Below, piece after piece: positions 1 to 8,998 of a DNA stretch of 64,000 nucleotides (positions within the stretch are counted from its first letter, which is position 1; the number at the start of each line of letters is the position of its first letter). The position numbers were made by a program, and so were the translations under genes. Under the pieces are notes generated by a model, which saw only the letters and a program-made list of their open reading frames with translations, made no database searches and was not told the origin of the DNA. The DNA is taken from contig NZ_JBFRGP010000003.1 in assembly GCF_052115385.1 (NCBI RefSeq), forward strand, positions 124,001 through 188,000, given 5' to 3'. This DNA is from Dyella_D sp052115385. Lineage in GTDB: Bacteria > Pseudomonadota > Gammaproteobacteria > Xanthomonadales > Rhodanobacteraceae.

Positions 1-2
1 TC

Positions 3-917
3 GGGGCGCAGCCAGCCGGACATTTCCTAAAACGCGGCCTGGATCCCACCGAGCGCCCCGCCGTGGGCGATTTCGTCGAGCTGGAACCGGGCAGCCCGCC
101 GCATATCGTCAAGGTGCTGCCGCGCCGCACCGTGCTGTCGCGCGCCGCCGCCGGGGAGCGCTACGAGCGGCAGATCATCGCCACCAATATCGACTACGTG
201 CTGGTGCTGACCGGCCTGGACGGCGACTTCAATCCGGCGCGCATCGAGCGCTATCTGTCGCTGACCGAGGATTCCGGCGCGCAGCCGGTGGTCCTGCTCA
301 GCAAGCTGGACACCCGCGAGGACGCCGACACCCTGGTCGCGAGCCTGCGTTCGCGCCTGCCCGCCGGCACGCCGATCCATGCGGTCAACGGCAAGGACCC
401 GGCCAGCGTGGCCGAACTGACCCGCTACCTGCAGCCCGGCGACAGCGCGGTGCTGGTGGGTTCGTCCGGCGCCGGCAAGTCCACGCTCACCAATACCTTG
501 CTCGGCACCGAGCGCATGGCCACCGGCGAAGTGCGCTCGCACGACAGCCGCGGCCGCCACACCACCACCCATCGCGCCCTGCTGCAGCTGCCCAGCGGCG
601 GCTGCCTGATCGATACGCCCGGCATGCGCGAGCTGAAGCTCACCGGCGAGGAAAACCTCGATCTGTTCGCCGATATCGACGCCCTGGCCGAACGCTGCCG
701 CTTCGCCGACTGCGGCCACGGCAGCGAGCCTGGCTGCGCGGTGCAGGCGGGGCTGGACAGCGGCGATCTGTCCGCCGAACGCTGGCGCAACTACCTCAAG
801 CTGCGCGACGAGCGCGAGGAACAAGCGGCCACGCTGGAGGCGCGCCTGCGCCGCCAGCGCGGTGGGCGGCCGTCGACCAAGCCGCACGGCCATCGCGGCA
901 CGCGCGACAAAGAATGA
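3..917 (+). CDS. rsgA: Ribosome small-subunit-dependent GTPase A (5' end outside window)
   Basis: RsgA is a circularly permuted GTPase that acts late in 30S subunit maturation. The frame is open to the left edge of the window and reads through the end of the N-terminal OB fold, including PAVGDFVELEP, so the true start lies upstream; the GTG at 63 is internal. The permuted order is visible: G4-like SKLD (about nt 299-310), then the Walker A GSSGAGKST (about 460-486), then G3 DTPGMREL (about 613-636). A C-terminal zinc motif follows, with cysteines and histidine spaced as in CRFADCGHGSEPGC (about nt 697-740). The 304 visible residues fit a 300-350-residue family. The tail is basic. The stop overlaps an ATG of the next frame, so co-transcription with the following gene is likely. 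Confidence 0.95.
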   Translation, partial: GAQPAGHFLKRGLDPTERPAVGDFVELEPGSPPHIVKVLPRRTVLSRAAAGERYERQIIATNIDYVLVLTGLDGDFNPARIERYLSLTEDSGAQPVVLLSKLDTREDADTLVASLRSRLPAGTPIHAVNGKDPASVAELTRYLQPGDSAVLVGSSGAGKSTLTNTLLGTERMATGEVRSHDSRGRHTTTHRALLQLPSGGCLIDTPGMRELKLTGEENLDLFADIDALAERCRFADCGHGSEPGCAVQAGLDSGDLSAERWRNYLKLRDEREEQAATLEARLRRQRGGRPSTKPHGHRGTRDKE

Positions 918-946
918 ATCAGCGCATCCCGGGTCAGGAGCCAGCC

Positions 947-2221
947 ATGAATGCCGTCACCGCCACGCTCACCCCCGCCCTGCAACGCTACGCCGAACTG
1001 GACCAGCGCCTGCTGGCGGCGGTCAAAGGCATCCGCATCCTGCCCACCGTGGCCTGGCCGGCGACCCTGGAAAACCGCCTGATCGCGGCCTTCACCAAGG
1101 GCGACTTCAGCCTGCCGGTGGTCGACTATCCGCGGCCCGACCTGTCCGAGGCGCGCGCCGAGCTGGCGAAGATCGAGCGCGAGGCCGGCCACGACGATTC
1201 GATGGGCGAATACCTGTGCCGTACCGCCGAGTCCTGGCGCATCGCCGCGGAAATGCTCGAGGCGGTGGGCACGGCCGGCTTCACCGCGCCGTCGATCGTG
1301 CTGTACGGACGCCCCGGCGATCCGATTCCCGGCAGCGACCGCAGCAACCTCGATGCGGCCCGCTACTTCGTTGAACTGTCGGACGAACTGGGCTCGGACC
1401 TGCTCGGCGACGACGACAGCGCGAGCATGCAGGCCGACGTGCTGCGCGCCGACCTGGCCGCCACGCTGGACCAGTTCTTCGGCGACGGCGTGATCCACGT
1501 CGAGGTCGACGACGAACTCACCGCCAAGGCCGCGGCCGGCGCCACCCGCATCCGCCTGCGCGGCGGTACCCGTTTCAGCGAATACGACCGCCACCAGCTG
1601 CTGGCCCACGAGGCCTACGTGCATTCGCTCACCGCGCTCAACGGCCGCGCCCAGCCGGTGCTGGCCTCGCTGGCGCGCACCTCGCCGCGGGTCACCGCCA
1701 CGCAGGAAGGGCTGGCGGTGTTCGCCGAGCTGATGTCCGGCGCGATCGACATCGCGCGGCTCAAGCGCATCAGCCTGCGCATCCTGGCCATCGACATGGC
1801 GCTCAACGGTGCCGACTTCGTCGAGGTCTACAAGTACTTTTCCGAGTGCGGGCAGAACCCGTTCGACAGCTTCCACTCGGCCCAGCGCGTATTCCGCGGC
1901 GTGCCGCTGGGCGGCGGCTCGGCCTTCGCCAAGGACAACGTGTACCTGAGCGGCCTGCTCACCGTGCACACTTTCTTCCGCTGGGCCTTGAAGCAGCGCC
2001 GCATGGACATGCTGCGGCATCTGTTCGCCGGCAAGCTGGCGCTGCACGACGTGCTGAGCCTGCAGCCGCATTTCGAGTCCGGCGCGATCGTGCCGCCGCG
2101 CTGGCTGCCGCCGTGGATGCAGCATGTGCATGGGCTGGCGGGCAAGCTGGCGTTCTCGCTGTTCGTCAATCGCATCCATATGGGACGGGTGCAGGCCGAG
2201 AGCCTGTCGCTGAGCCTCTAG
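947..2221 (+). CDS. Flavohemoglobin expression-modulating QEGLA-motif protein (DUF1704)
   Basis: The protein of about 424 residues matches the DUF1704/QEGLA family, putative zinc-dependent peptidases whose biochemical role is not established. Visible hallmarks are an HEAYVH segment (HExxxH-type metal motif) near the middle and the family-defining TQEGLAVFAE about 25 residues further on. There is no signal peptide, so it is probably cytoplasmic. An ATG at 914 overlaps the rsgA stop. I prefer the ATG at 947 because a CAGGAG Shine-Dalgarno sequence ends 6 nt before it. Family identity is firm and function is inferred only from the motif. Confidence 0.85.
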   Translation: MNAVTATLTPALQRYAELDQRLLAAVKGIRILPTVAWPATLENRLIAAFTKGDFSLPVVDYPRPDLSEARAELAKIEREAGHDDSMGEYLCRTAESWRIAAEMLEAVGTAGFTAPSIVLYGRPGDPIPGSDRSNLDAARYFVELSDELGSDLLGDDDSASMQADVLRADLAATLDQFFGDGVIHVEVDDELTAKAAAGATRIRLRGGTRFSEYDRHQLLAHEAYVHSLTALNGRAQPVLASLARTSPRVTATQEGLAVFAELMSGAIDIARLKRISLRILAIDMALNGADFVEVYKYFSECGQNPFDSFHSAQRVFRGVPLGGGSAFAKDNVYLSGLLTVHTFFRWALKQRRMDMLRHLFAGKLALHDVLSLQPHFESGAIVPPRWLPPWMQHVHGLAGKLAFSLFVNRIHMGRVQAESLSLSL

Positions 2222-2409
2222 CACATTCCGGCTAAGCGCCCGCCGCGCCGTTATCCGGCGTGGCTTAATGCCACGCATCCGCGCACGCCATACGCGTACG
2301 TTCTTGCGCAATGCGCAAGGGAACTGCACCGGTGCGGTGCTAACATGCCGCGATGTTGCCGCATGCGGCACGCCCATCCCCTCCCGCATCCTCAGCGAAT
2401 CGCGCACTC

Positions 2410-4695
2410 ATGGCACTTCCCGAAGAACTTCGACTCGCCGCCCTCGAATACCATCGCCTGCCGCACCCCGGCAAAATCAAGGTCACGGCCACCAAGGCCA
2501 TGGTCACCCAGCGCGACCTGTCGCTGGCGTATTCGCCCGGCGTGGCCTATGCCTGCGAAGCCATCGTCGAGGACCCCAATGCCGCCAGCGAGATGACCGC
2601 GCGCGGCAACCTGGTGGCGGTGATCACCAACGGGACCGCGGTGCTGGGCCTGGGCGACATCGGTCCGCTGGCCGGCAAGCCGGTGATGGAAGGCAAGGGC
2701 GTGCTGTTCCAGAAGTTCGCCGGCATCGACGTGTTCGACATCGAGATCGACGAGCGCGACCCGGACAAGCTGGTCGACATCATCGCCAGCCTGGAGCCGA
2801 CCTTCGGCGGCATCAACCTCGAAGACATCAAGGCGCCGGAGTGCTTCATCGTCGAGCGCAAGCTGCGCGAACGCATGAAGATCCCGGTCTTCCACGACGA
2901 CCAGCACGGCACCGCGATTATCGTTGGCGCCGCCGTGCTCAACGCGCTGGAAGTGGTCGGCAAGAAGATCGAGGACGTGAAGCTGGCCACGGCCGGCGCC
3001 GGCGCGGCCGGCATTGCCTGCCTGGACATGCTGGTGGCGCTGGGCCTGAAGCCCGAACACATCCTCGCCTACGACCGCGAGGGCGTGCTGTACACCGGCC
3101 GCGATCACATGGATCCGGACAAGCAGCGCTATGCGCGCGACACCAAGGCGCGCACCCTGGCCGAGATCGTCGACGGCGCGGACATCTTCCTGGGCCTGTC
3201 CGCCGGCGGCGTGCTGAAGGCGGAGATGGTCGCCGCGATGGCGCGCCAGCCGATCATCCTGGCGCTGGCCAATCCCAATCCGGAGATCCTGCCGGAGGAC
3301 GCCCAGCGCGTGCGCCCGGACTGCATCATCGCGACGGGCCGTTCGGACTACCCGAACCAGGTCAACAACGCGCTGTGCTTCCCGTATATCTTCCGCGGCG
3401 CGCTGGACGTGGGCGCCACCGGCATCAACGAGGCGATGAAGACCGCCTGCGTGCGCGCCATCGCCCAGCTGGCCCGCATGGAAGCCGGCGACCTGGCCAG
3501 CGCCTACGGCGGCGACGTGCCGACCTTCGGTGCGGATTACCTGATCCCGCGTCCGTTCGACCCGCGCCTGCTGGTGATGCTGGCGCCGGCCGTGGCGCAG
3601 GCGGCGATGGACTCGGGCGTGGCCAAGCGTCCGATCACCGACATGGACGCCTACAAGGAAAAGCTCGGCCAGTTCATCTACCGCACCGGCCTGCTGATGA
3701 AGCCGGTGTACGAGCGCGCCCGCGCCGACCGCAAGCGCGTGGTCTACGCCGAAGGCGAGGAAGAGACCGTGCTGCGCGCGGTGCAGACGGTGATCGACGA
3801 GCGCCTGGCCTTCCCGATCCTGATCGGCCGCCCCAGCGTGATCGAGACGCGCATCCAGCGCCTCGGCCTGCGCATGAAGGCCGGCACGGATTTCGAGATG
3901 ACCAACATCGACGACGATCCGCGCTTCAACGATTACTGGCAGCAGTACCACGCGCTGACCGAGCGCCGCGGCGTGTCGCCGGCGGCGGCCAAGAACCTGC
4001 TGCGCTCGCGGCCCACGCTGATCGCCTCGCTGATGGTCGAGCGCGGCGAAGCGGACGCGATGATCTGCGGCCTGGTCGGGCGCTTCCACAAGAAGCTCGG
4101 CTACATGCGCAGCGTGTTCGGGCTGGATCCGGGCGTGCAGTGCACCTCGGCCATGACCGGCGTGATCAACGACCAGGGTGCGTGGTTCTTCCTCGACACC
4201 CACGTGCAGGTCGACCCCACCGCCGAGCAGATCGCCGAGGCTACCCTGCAGGCCAGCTATCGCCTGAAGCTGTTCGGCATCGAGCCGAAGGTGGCGCTGC
4301 TGTCGCATTCCAACTACGGCAGCCACGACAACCCCAGCGCGGCGAAGATGCGCAAGGTCTACGAGTTGCTGAAGTCGCACCTGCCCAAGCTGGAGATGGA
4401 CGGCGAGATGCAGGCCGACACCGCCTGGGACGAGGGCCTGCGCACGCGCATGTTCCCCAACACCACGCTGACCGGCCGCGCCAACCTGTTCGTGATGCCG
4501 AACCTGGACGCCGCCAACATCACCTACAACATGGTGCGCGTGATGACCGACGGCGTGGCGATCGGCCCGATCCTGATGGGCGTCGACAAGCCGGCGCACA
4601 TCCTGACCCCCGCCTCGACGCCGCGCCGCGTGGTCAATATGACCGCCATCGCGGCGGTGGATGCGCAGATCCGCGGGCAGCAGAAGAGCCGCTGA
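2410..4695 (+). CDS. maeB: NADP-dependent malic enzyme with C-terminal phosphotransacetylase-like domain
   Basis: Oxidatively decarboxylates malate to pyruvate with NADP reduction, linking the TCA cycle to pyruvate and NADPH. The 761-residue product has the MaeB layout: N-terminal malic enzyme and NAD-binding region (about 1-430, with FHDDQHGTA and a glycine-rich ATAGAGAAGIA), then a phosphotransacetylase-like domain (about 430-761), which in this class is regulatory rather than catalytic. An in-frame ATG 57 nt upstream exists, but the ATG at 2410 gives the usual family N terminus (MALPEELRLAALEYH). It is followed directly by a family-B repeat and then aceE, so the two pyruvate-node enzymes are neighbours but probably separately transcribed. 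Confidence 0.95.
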   Translation: MALPEELRLAALEYHRLPHPGKIKVTATKAMVTQRDLSLAYSPGVAYACEAIVEDPNAASEMTARGNLVAVITNGTAVLGLGDIGPLAGKPVMEGKGVLFQKFAGIDVFDIEIDERDPDKLVDIIASLEPTFGGINLEDIKAPECFIVERKLRERMKIPVFHDDQHGTAIIVGAAVLNALEVVGKKIEDVKLATAGAGAAGIACLDMLVALGLKPEHILAYDREGVLYTGRDHMDPDKQRYARDTKARTLAEIVDGADIFLGLSAGGVLKAEMVAAMARQPIILALANPNPEILPEDAQRVRPDCIIATGRSDYPNQVNNALCFPYIFRGALDVGATGINEAMKTACVRAIAQLARMEAGDLASAYGGDVPTFGADYLIPRPFDPRLLVMLAPAVAQAAMDSGVAKRPITDMDAYKEKLGQFIYRTGLLMKPVYERARADRKRVVYAEGEEETVLRAVQTVIDERLAFPILIGRPSVIETRIQRLGLRMKAGTDFEMTNIDDDPRFNDYWQQYHALTERRGVSPAAAKNLLRSRPTLIASLMVERGEADAMICGLVGRFHKKLGYMRSVFGLDPGVQCTSAMTGVINDQGAWFFLDTHVQVDPTAEQIAEATLQASYRLKLFGIEPKVALLSHSNYGSHDNPSAAKMRKVYELLKSHLPKLEMDGEMQADTAWDEGLRTRMFPNTTLTGRANLFVMPNLDAANITYNMVRVMTDGVAIGPILMGVDKPAHILTPASTPRRVVNMTAIAAVDAQIRGQQKSR

Positions 4696-4705
4696 TGCAT
4701 GAAAA

Positions 4706-4886
4706 CCCCTCTCCCGCCGGCGACCCGAAGGTAGTCCCCGTGGGAGAGAGGGGTTGGGGTGAGGGTACGGGCGGAGTGGTGCGTTGCACTTCGCCCGTAC
4801 CCTCATCCGGCTGCCGCCACCTTCCTCGCTCCTCAAAGCCGCGCACATCCCTGTGCGCTCCCCGCGTGCTCCCGGCGGGAGAAGGG
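4706..4886 (+). repeat. Family-B interspersed repeat, copy B1
   Basis: An element of about 180 bp opening with CCCCTCTCCC and containing GGGGTTGGGGTGAGGG, the internal GCTGCCGCCACCTTCCTCGC, and a right end of GCTCCCGGCGGGAGAAGG. Self-complementary arms predict stem-loops. Near copies lie at 16055-16209 (inverted), 27465-27645 and 63141-63341. It starts 10 nt after the maeB stop. Copies B1 and B3 share an extra segment (GGCGACCCGAAGGTAGTCCC) missing from B2 and B4, so there are two subtypes. Confidence 0.85.
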
Positions 4887-5098
4887 CTGCACCTTGAAGG
4901 TTTATAGAGAACCTGCGCTCACCCGCCGGTTCTTTTTTGCCTTTTCTAAATAGCCCCCAGCCCCCATGCGGTGCCGTATCGACGCGAGTCGAATTGGCGG
5001 CCAGACCCCGCCGGAGCTAAACTCGGAAGGTTCCCCGCATCCCCGATGCGCCACCTGCAGCCGCGCCGGTTCCCGGCGTCGCGGAGAGAAGACTCCCC
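4887..5098. other. Leader region of aceE
   Basis: About 210 bases between repeat B1 and the aceE start. It is relatively T-rich at 4925-4950 and then GC-rich, with no ORF I would defend. It must hold the aceE promoter if aceE is transcribed on its own, but I see no confident -35/-10 pair. A GGAGAGA ribosome-binding sequence lies about 10 nt before the aceE ATG. Confidence 0.4.
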
Positions 5099-7792
5099 AT
5101 GGATCAGCTCGACGACATCCTCCACCAGGACCTCGACCCCACCGAAACCCAGGAATGGGTCGATTCGCTCAATGCAGTCATCAACCATGACGGCACCGAG
5201 CGCGCGCACTACCTGCTGGAAAAGATGGTCGACTCGACCCGGCGCGCCGGCGGCTACCTGCCGTTCAATCCGACCACCGAATACGTCAACACCATCGCCC
5301 CGGCCAACGAGGCGAAGATGAGCGGCGACGCGGCGATCGAATGGCGCATCCGCACCCTGGTCCGCTGGAACGCCATGGCCATGGTGGTGCGCGCCAACCG
5401 CAAGCCGGGCGAACTGGGCGGCCATATCGCCAGCTTCGCGTCCTCGGCCACCCTGTACGACGTGGGCTTCAACCATTTCTGGCGCGCACCCAGCGCCGAG
5501 CACCCGGGCGACCTGGTGTTCCACCAGGGCCATTCCAGCCCGGGCATCTATGCGCGCTCCTTCCTGGAAGGCCGTATCGGCGAAGACCAGCTCGACCTGT
5601 TCCGCATGGAAGTGGCGGGCAAGGGCCATGGCCTGTCGTCCTACCCGCATCCCTGGCTGATGCCGGATTACTGGCAGGTGCCGACGGTGTCGATGGGCCT
5701 GGGTCCGATCCAGGCGATCTACCAGGCGCAGTTCTGGAAGTACCTGGAGCACCGCGGCCTGGTGCCGAAGTCCGACCGCAAGATCTGGTGCTTCATGGGC
5801 GACGGCGAAACCGATGAGCCGGAGTCGCTCGGCGCCATCTCGCTGGCCGGCCGCGAAGGCCTGGACAACCTGGTGTTCGTGATCAACTGCAACCTGCAGC
5901 GCCTGGACGGTCCGGTGCGCGGCAACGGCAAGATCATCCAGGAACTGGAAGGCGTGTTCCGCGGCGCCGGCTGGAACGCCATCAAGGTGATCTGGGGCAG
6001 CTACTGGGATCCGCTCCTGGCGCGCGACAAGGACGGCGTGCTGCAGAAGCTGATGATGGAAACCATCGACGGCGAGTACCAGGCGTGCAAGGCCTTCGGC
6101 GGCGCGTACACGCGCGAGCATTTCTTCGGCAAGTATCCGCAGACGCGCGAGATGGTCGCCAACCTCAGCGACGACGACATCTGGCGCCTCAACCGCGGCG
6201 GCCATGACCCGCACAAGGTCTATGCGGCCTACCACCAGGCGGTGAACACCAAGGGCATGCCCACGGTGATCCTGGCCAAGACCGTGAAGGGCTACGGCAT
6301 GGGCGCGGCCGGCGAGTCGCAGAACCCGACCCACCAGCAGAAGAAGCTGGACGACGAGGCCGTGCGCCACTTCCGCGACCGCTTCAACATCCCGGTGACG
6401 GATGACAAGCTGGCCGACGTGCCGTATTACCACCCCGGCAAGGACTCGCCGGAAGTGCAGTACATGCTCGAGCGCCGCCGCGCGCTCGGCGGTGCGCTGC
6501 CGCAGCGTCGCCGCAAGACCGACGTGAAGCTCAAGGCGCCGGAACTGGCAGCCTTCGAGCAGATCACCAAGGGCACCGGCGAGCGCGAGATCTCCACCAC
6601 CATGGCCCTGGTGCGTGGCATGAACCTGCTGCTGCGCGACAAGCAGATCGGCGAGCGCGTGGTGCCGATCGTGGCCGACGAGGCGCGTACCTTCGGCATG
6701 GAAGGCATGTTCCGCCAGATCGGCATCTACGCGCCGTTCGGCCAGAAGTACCGCCCGCAGGACGCCGACCAGCTGCTGTACTACCGCGAAGACCAGAAGG
6801 GCCAGGTGCTGCAGGAAGGCATTTCCGAGGCCGGCGGCATGGCCGCCTGGATGGCCGCGGCCACCAGCTACAGCATCAGCAACCAGCCGATGCTGCCGTT
6901 CTTCATCTACTACTCCATGTTTGGTTTCCAGCGCATCGGCGACCTGGCCTGGGCCGCCGGCGACATGCGCGCACGCGGCTTCCTGATCGGCGGCACCTCC
7001 GGCCGCACCACGCTCAACGGCGAGGGCCTGCAGCACGAGGACGGCCATTCGCACCTGCTGTCCGGCTCGATCCCGAACGTGAAGTCGTATGACCCGACCT
7101 TCTCCTACGAAGTGGCGGTGATCATGCAGGACGGTACGCGCCGCATGCTGCAGGAGCAGGAGGATGTGTACTACTACATCACCGTGATGAACGAGAACTA
7201 CAGCCACCCCGACCTGCCGCAGGGTGTGGAAGAGCACATCATCAAGGGCATGTACCTGTTCAAGGATGCCGGCAAGCCGAAGAAGGGCGAGCCGCGCGTG
7301 CAACTGCTCGGTTCCGGCACGATCCTGCGCGAAGTGATCGCCGCCGCCGAGCTGCTGGAGAAGGATTTCGGCGTCACCGCCGACATCTGGTCGGTGCCGA
7401 GCTTCAGCGAAGTGCGCCGCGACGGCTTCGACGCCGAGCGCTGGAACCGCCTGCATCCGGAAGGCGAGCAGCGCGTGCCGCACGTGACTGCGCTGCTGCA
7501 GGGCCGCCAGGGCCCGGCCGTCGCCGCCACCGACTACGTGCGCGAGTTCGCCGACCAGATCCGCGCCTTCATCCCCGACGGCATGCGCTACACCGTGCTG
7601 GGCACCGACGGCTTCGGCCGCTCGGATACGCGCGAGCACCTGCGTGGTTTCTTCGAGGTCGACCGCTACTGGATCGCGCAGGCCGCACTGTCGGCGCTGG
7701 CGAAGGAAGGCAAGGTCAATCCGAAGGACGTGGCGCGTGCGATGAAGGAATACAAGCTGGATGCGGACAAGCCGAATCCGTTGTACGTCTGA
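5099..7792 (+). CDS. aceE: Pyruvate dehydrogenase E1 component, homodimeric type
   Basis: The thiamine-diphosphate-dependent decarboxylase of the pyruvate dehydrogenase complex, which acetylates the lipoyl arms of E2. At 897 residues it has the length of gammaproteobacterial AceE. The ThDP/Mg motif is clear: GDGETDEPESLG around residues 236-247 and NCN about 30 residues later. Other landmarks are the conserved HQGHSSPGIYARSFLEGR and the region around GTSGRTTLNGEGLQHEDGHS. It stands alone; its partners aceF and lpdA are 20 kb away at 27.8-31.3 kb. A strong Rho-independent terminator closes the unit. Confidence 0.98.
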   Translation: MDQLDDILHQDLDPTETQEWVDSLNAVINHDGTERAHYLLEKMVDSTRRAGGYLPFNPTTEYVNTIAPANEAKMSGDAAIEWRIRTLVRWNAMAMVVRANRKPGELGGHIASFASSATLYDVGFNHFWRAPSAEHPGDLVFHQGHSSPGIYARSFLEGRIGEDQLDLFRMEVAGKGHGLSSYPHPWLMPDYWQVPTVSMGLGPIQAIYQAQFWKYLEHRGLVPKSDRKIWCFMGDGETDEPESLGAISLAGREGLDNLVFVINCNLQRLDGPVRGNGKIIQELEGVFRGAGWNAIKVIWGSYWDPLLARDKDGVLQKLMMETIDGEYQACKAFGGAYTREHFFGKYPQTREMVANLSDDDIWRLNRGGHDPHKVYAAYHQAVNTKGMPTVILAKTVKGYGMGAAGESQNPTHQQKKLDDEAVRHFRDRFNIPVTDDKLADVPYYHPGKDSPEVQYMLERRRALGGALPQRRRKTDVKLKAPELAAFEQITKGTGEREISTTMALVRGMNLLLRDKQIGERVVPIVADEARTFGMEGMFRQIGIYAPFGQKYRPQDADQLLYYREDQKGQVLQEGISEAGGMAAWMAAATSYSISNQPMLPFFIYYSMFGFQRIGDLAWAAGDMRARGFLIGGTSGRTTLNGEGLQHEDGHSHLLSGSIPNVKSYDPTFSYEVAVIMQDGTRRMLQEQEDVYYYITVMNENYSHPDLPQGVEEHIIKGMYLFKDAGKPKKGEPRVQLLGSGTILREVIAAAELLEKDFGVTADIWSVPSFSEVRRDGFDAERWNRLHPEGEQRVPHVTALLQGRQGPAVAATDYVREFADQIRAFIPDGMRYTVLGTDGFGRSDTREHLRGFFEVDRYWIAQAALSALAKEGKVNPKDVARAMKEYKLDADKPNPLYV

Positions 7793-7813
7793 GGCTCGCC
7801 AGGCCTGAGAATA

Positions 7814-7841
7814 AAAAACCCGCCGAAAGGCGGGTTTTTTG
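7814..7841 (+). terminator. Rho-independent terminator of aceE
   Basis: ACCCGCC and GGCGGGT arms around a GAAA tetraloop, preceded by an A tract and followed by six T, 22 nt after the aceE stop. The A tract opposite the T tract could make it bidirectional for the convergent gene at 7864-8193. Confidence 0.93.
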
Positions 7842-7863
7842 TTTGGACGTCTGAACGTCCAGA

Positions 7864-8193
7864 TCAATCGTCGTCGCGCAACGCCCGGCGCAGCAGCAGG
7901 AAGGCGCCGATGGTGCCTGCCACGATCGCCGCAGTCGCCACCGGATGCCGGCTCACCTGGCGGCGCAGGCGGCGGTACTGGTAGTTCGCCTCGTCGGCGA
8001 TGTCCTCGGCGGTGTGCGACAGGCGGCGGGCGTAGTCGACCTTGTCGTGGCCGAAGCGGCGGCGCAGGCCGCGGCCGCGTTCGATCAGGCCGTCGGCGTG
8101 GTCGCCGGCCACGTCCGCATAGTGGCGTGCGCGGTCGCGCAGCTGCTCGCCGATGCCGTTGACGGTGCTTTCGATATCGCGGTGACGGCCCAT
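7864..8193 (-). CDS. Small C-terminally anchored protein (DUF883/ElaB-YqjD-like)
   Basis: A 109-residue protein. Residues 1-80 are charged and helical and rich in Arg, His, Asp and Ala. A single hydrophobic segment (PVATAAIVAGTIGAFLLLRR) close to the C terminus is followed by a short charged tail. That layout resembles ElaB/YqjD/DUF883 proteins, inner-membrane tail-anchored proteins that in E. coli associate with ribosomes in stationary phase; the match here is architectural and not a firm family call. The start at 8193 is supported by AAGGAG about 7 nt upstream. A longer ORF start at 8277 lacks such a site. Confidence 0.7.
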   Translation of the reverse strand: MGRHRDIESTVNGIGEQLRDRARHYADVAGDHADGLIERGRGLRRRFGHDKVDYARRLSHTAEDIADEANYQYRRLRRQVSRHPVATAAIVAGTIGAFLLLRRALRDDD

Positions 8194-8293
8194 GGCGGTG
8201 CTCCTTGAGTTGCAGAGTAAAGACCATGCCAGCGCCATCGTGAGCGGTGTGTAAACAGGGCCGGCATGGTTCAGCAAAGTCCTTGATTCGTCT

Positions 8294-8968
8294 TCAATCC
8301 ACCATCGAATAAGGCCCGCCGCGTTCGAGCGCGCGGCGATACGCCGGCCGCGCGTGGATGCGTTCGAGGAAATCCCACAGGCGCGGATGGCTCGCCGCGG
8401 TGAGCCCCGCGCGCGAGGCAGCGGCCTCCAGCGGAAAGCTCATCTGGATATCGGCCGCGCCGAACTGCTCGCCGCCGAACCACGGCGTGCGCCCCAGCTC
8501 GCCTTCCAGGTAAGCCAGGTGCGTCTTCAGCTGCGGATCGATGAAGGCCCGCTGCACCTTGCCGGCGATGCCGCGCAGCAGCGGCTTGACGAAGAACGGC
8601 GCCGGGCTCTTCGGCAGGCGCGCGAACACCAGCTTCAGCAGCAGCGGCGGCATCGCCGAACCCTCGGCGTAGTGCAGCCAGTAGGTGCTGCGCAGGCGCT
8701 CCGGCGTACCCGGCGGCGGCAGCAGGCGGTTCGCACCGTAGCGGTCGGCGAGGTATTCGATGATGGCGCCGGATTCGGCCAGGGTGAGTTCGCCGTCGGT
8801 GATCACCGGCGACTTGCCCAGCGGGTGGATCCGGCGCAGTTCCGCCGGCGCCAGCAGGGTCTGCGGGTCGCGCTGGTAGTGCTTGATCTCGTACGGCAGC
8901 TCCAGCTCTTCCAGCAGCCACAGGACGCGCTGCGAGCGGGAGTTGTTGAGATGGTGAACGGTGATCAC
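8294..8968 (-). CDS. Glutathione S-transferase
   Basis: A 224-residue cytosolic-type GST. It has an N-terminal thioredoxin-like domain (MITVHHLNNSRSQRVLWLLE, with Ser/Arg at the usual glutathione-activating region), the cis-Pro/ES motif HPLGKSPVITDGELTLAESG around residues 48-67, and an all-helical C-terminal domain. It probably conjugates or reduces electrophiles with glutathione; the substrate cannot be told. The start codon is GTG at 8968 with an AAGGGGAA ribosome-binding sequence just upstream. It lies 30 nt downstream of an MFS exporter on the same strand, so the two may form a detoxification/efflux unit (inference). Confidence 0.93.
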   Translation of the reverse strand: MITVHHLNNSRSQRVLWLLEELELPYEIKHYQRDPQTLLAPAELRRIHPLGKSPVITDGELTLAESGAIIEYLADRYGANRLLPPPGTPERLRSTYWLHYAEGSAMPPLLLKLVFARLPKSPAPFFVKPLLRGIAGKVQRAFIDPQLKTHLAYLEGELGRTPWFGGEQFGAADIQMSFPLEAAASRAGLTAASHPRLWDFLERIHARPAYRRALERGGPYSMVD

Positions 8969-8998
8969 GACTTCCCCTTCATGGTCGGCGACAGCGCA

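Noticed and set aside
63..65. GTG at 63 as the start of rsgA
   Set aside because: The frame continues open to the window edge with residues that belong to the N-terminal OB fold, so the gene is cut by the window and not short.
4946..8227. Minus-strand open frame of 1093 codons across aceE
   Set aside because: It is antisense to a certain gene; its Ala/Arg/His/Val-rich translation is the usual shadow of high-GC coding DNA. The same applies to long antisense frames over maeB (2392-4848), aceF-lpdA (27744-30254) and lysA (61806-63368).
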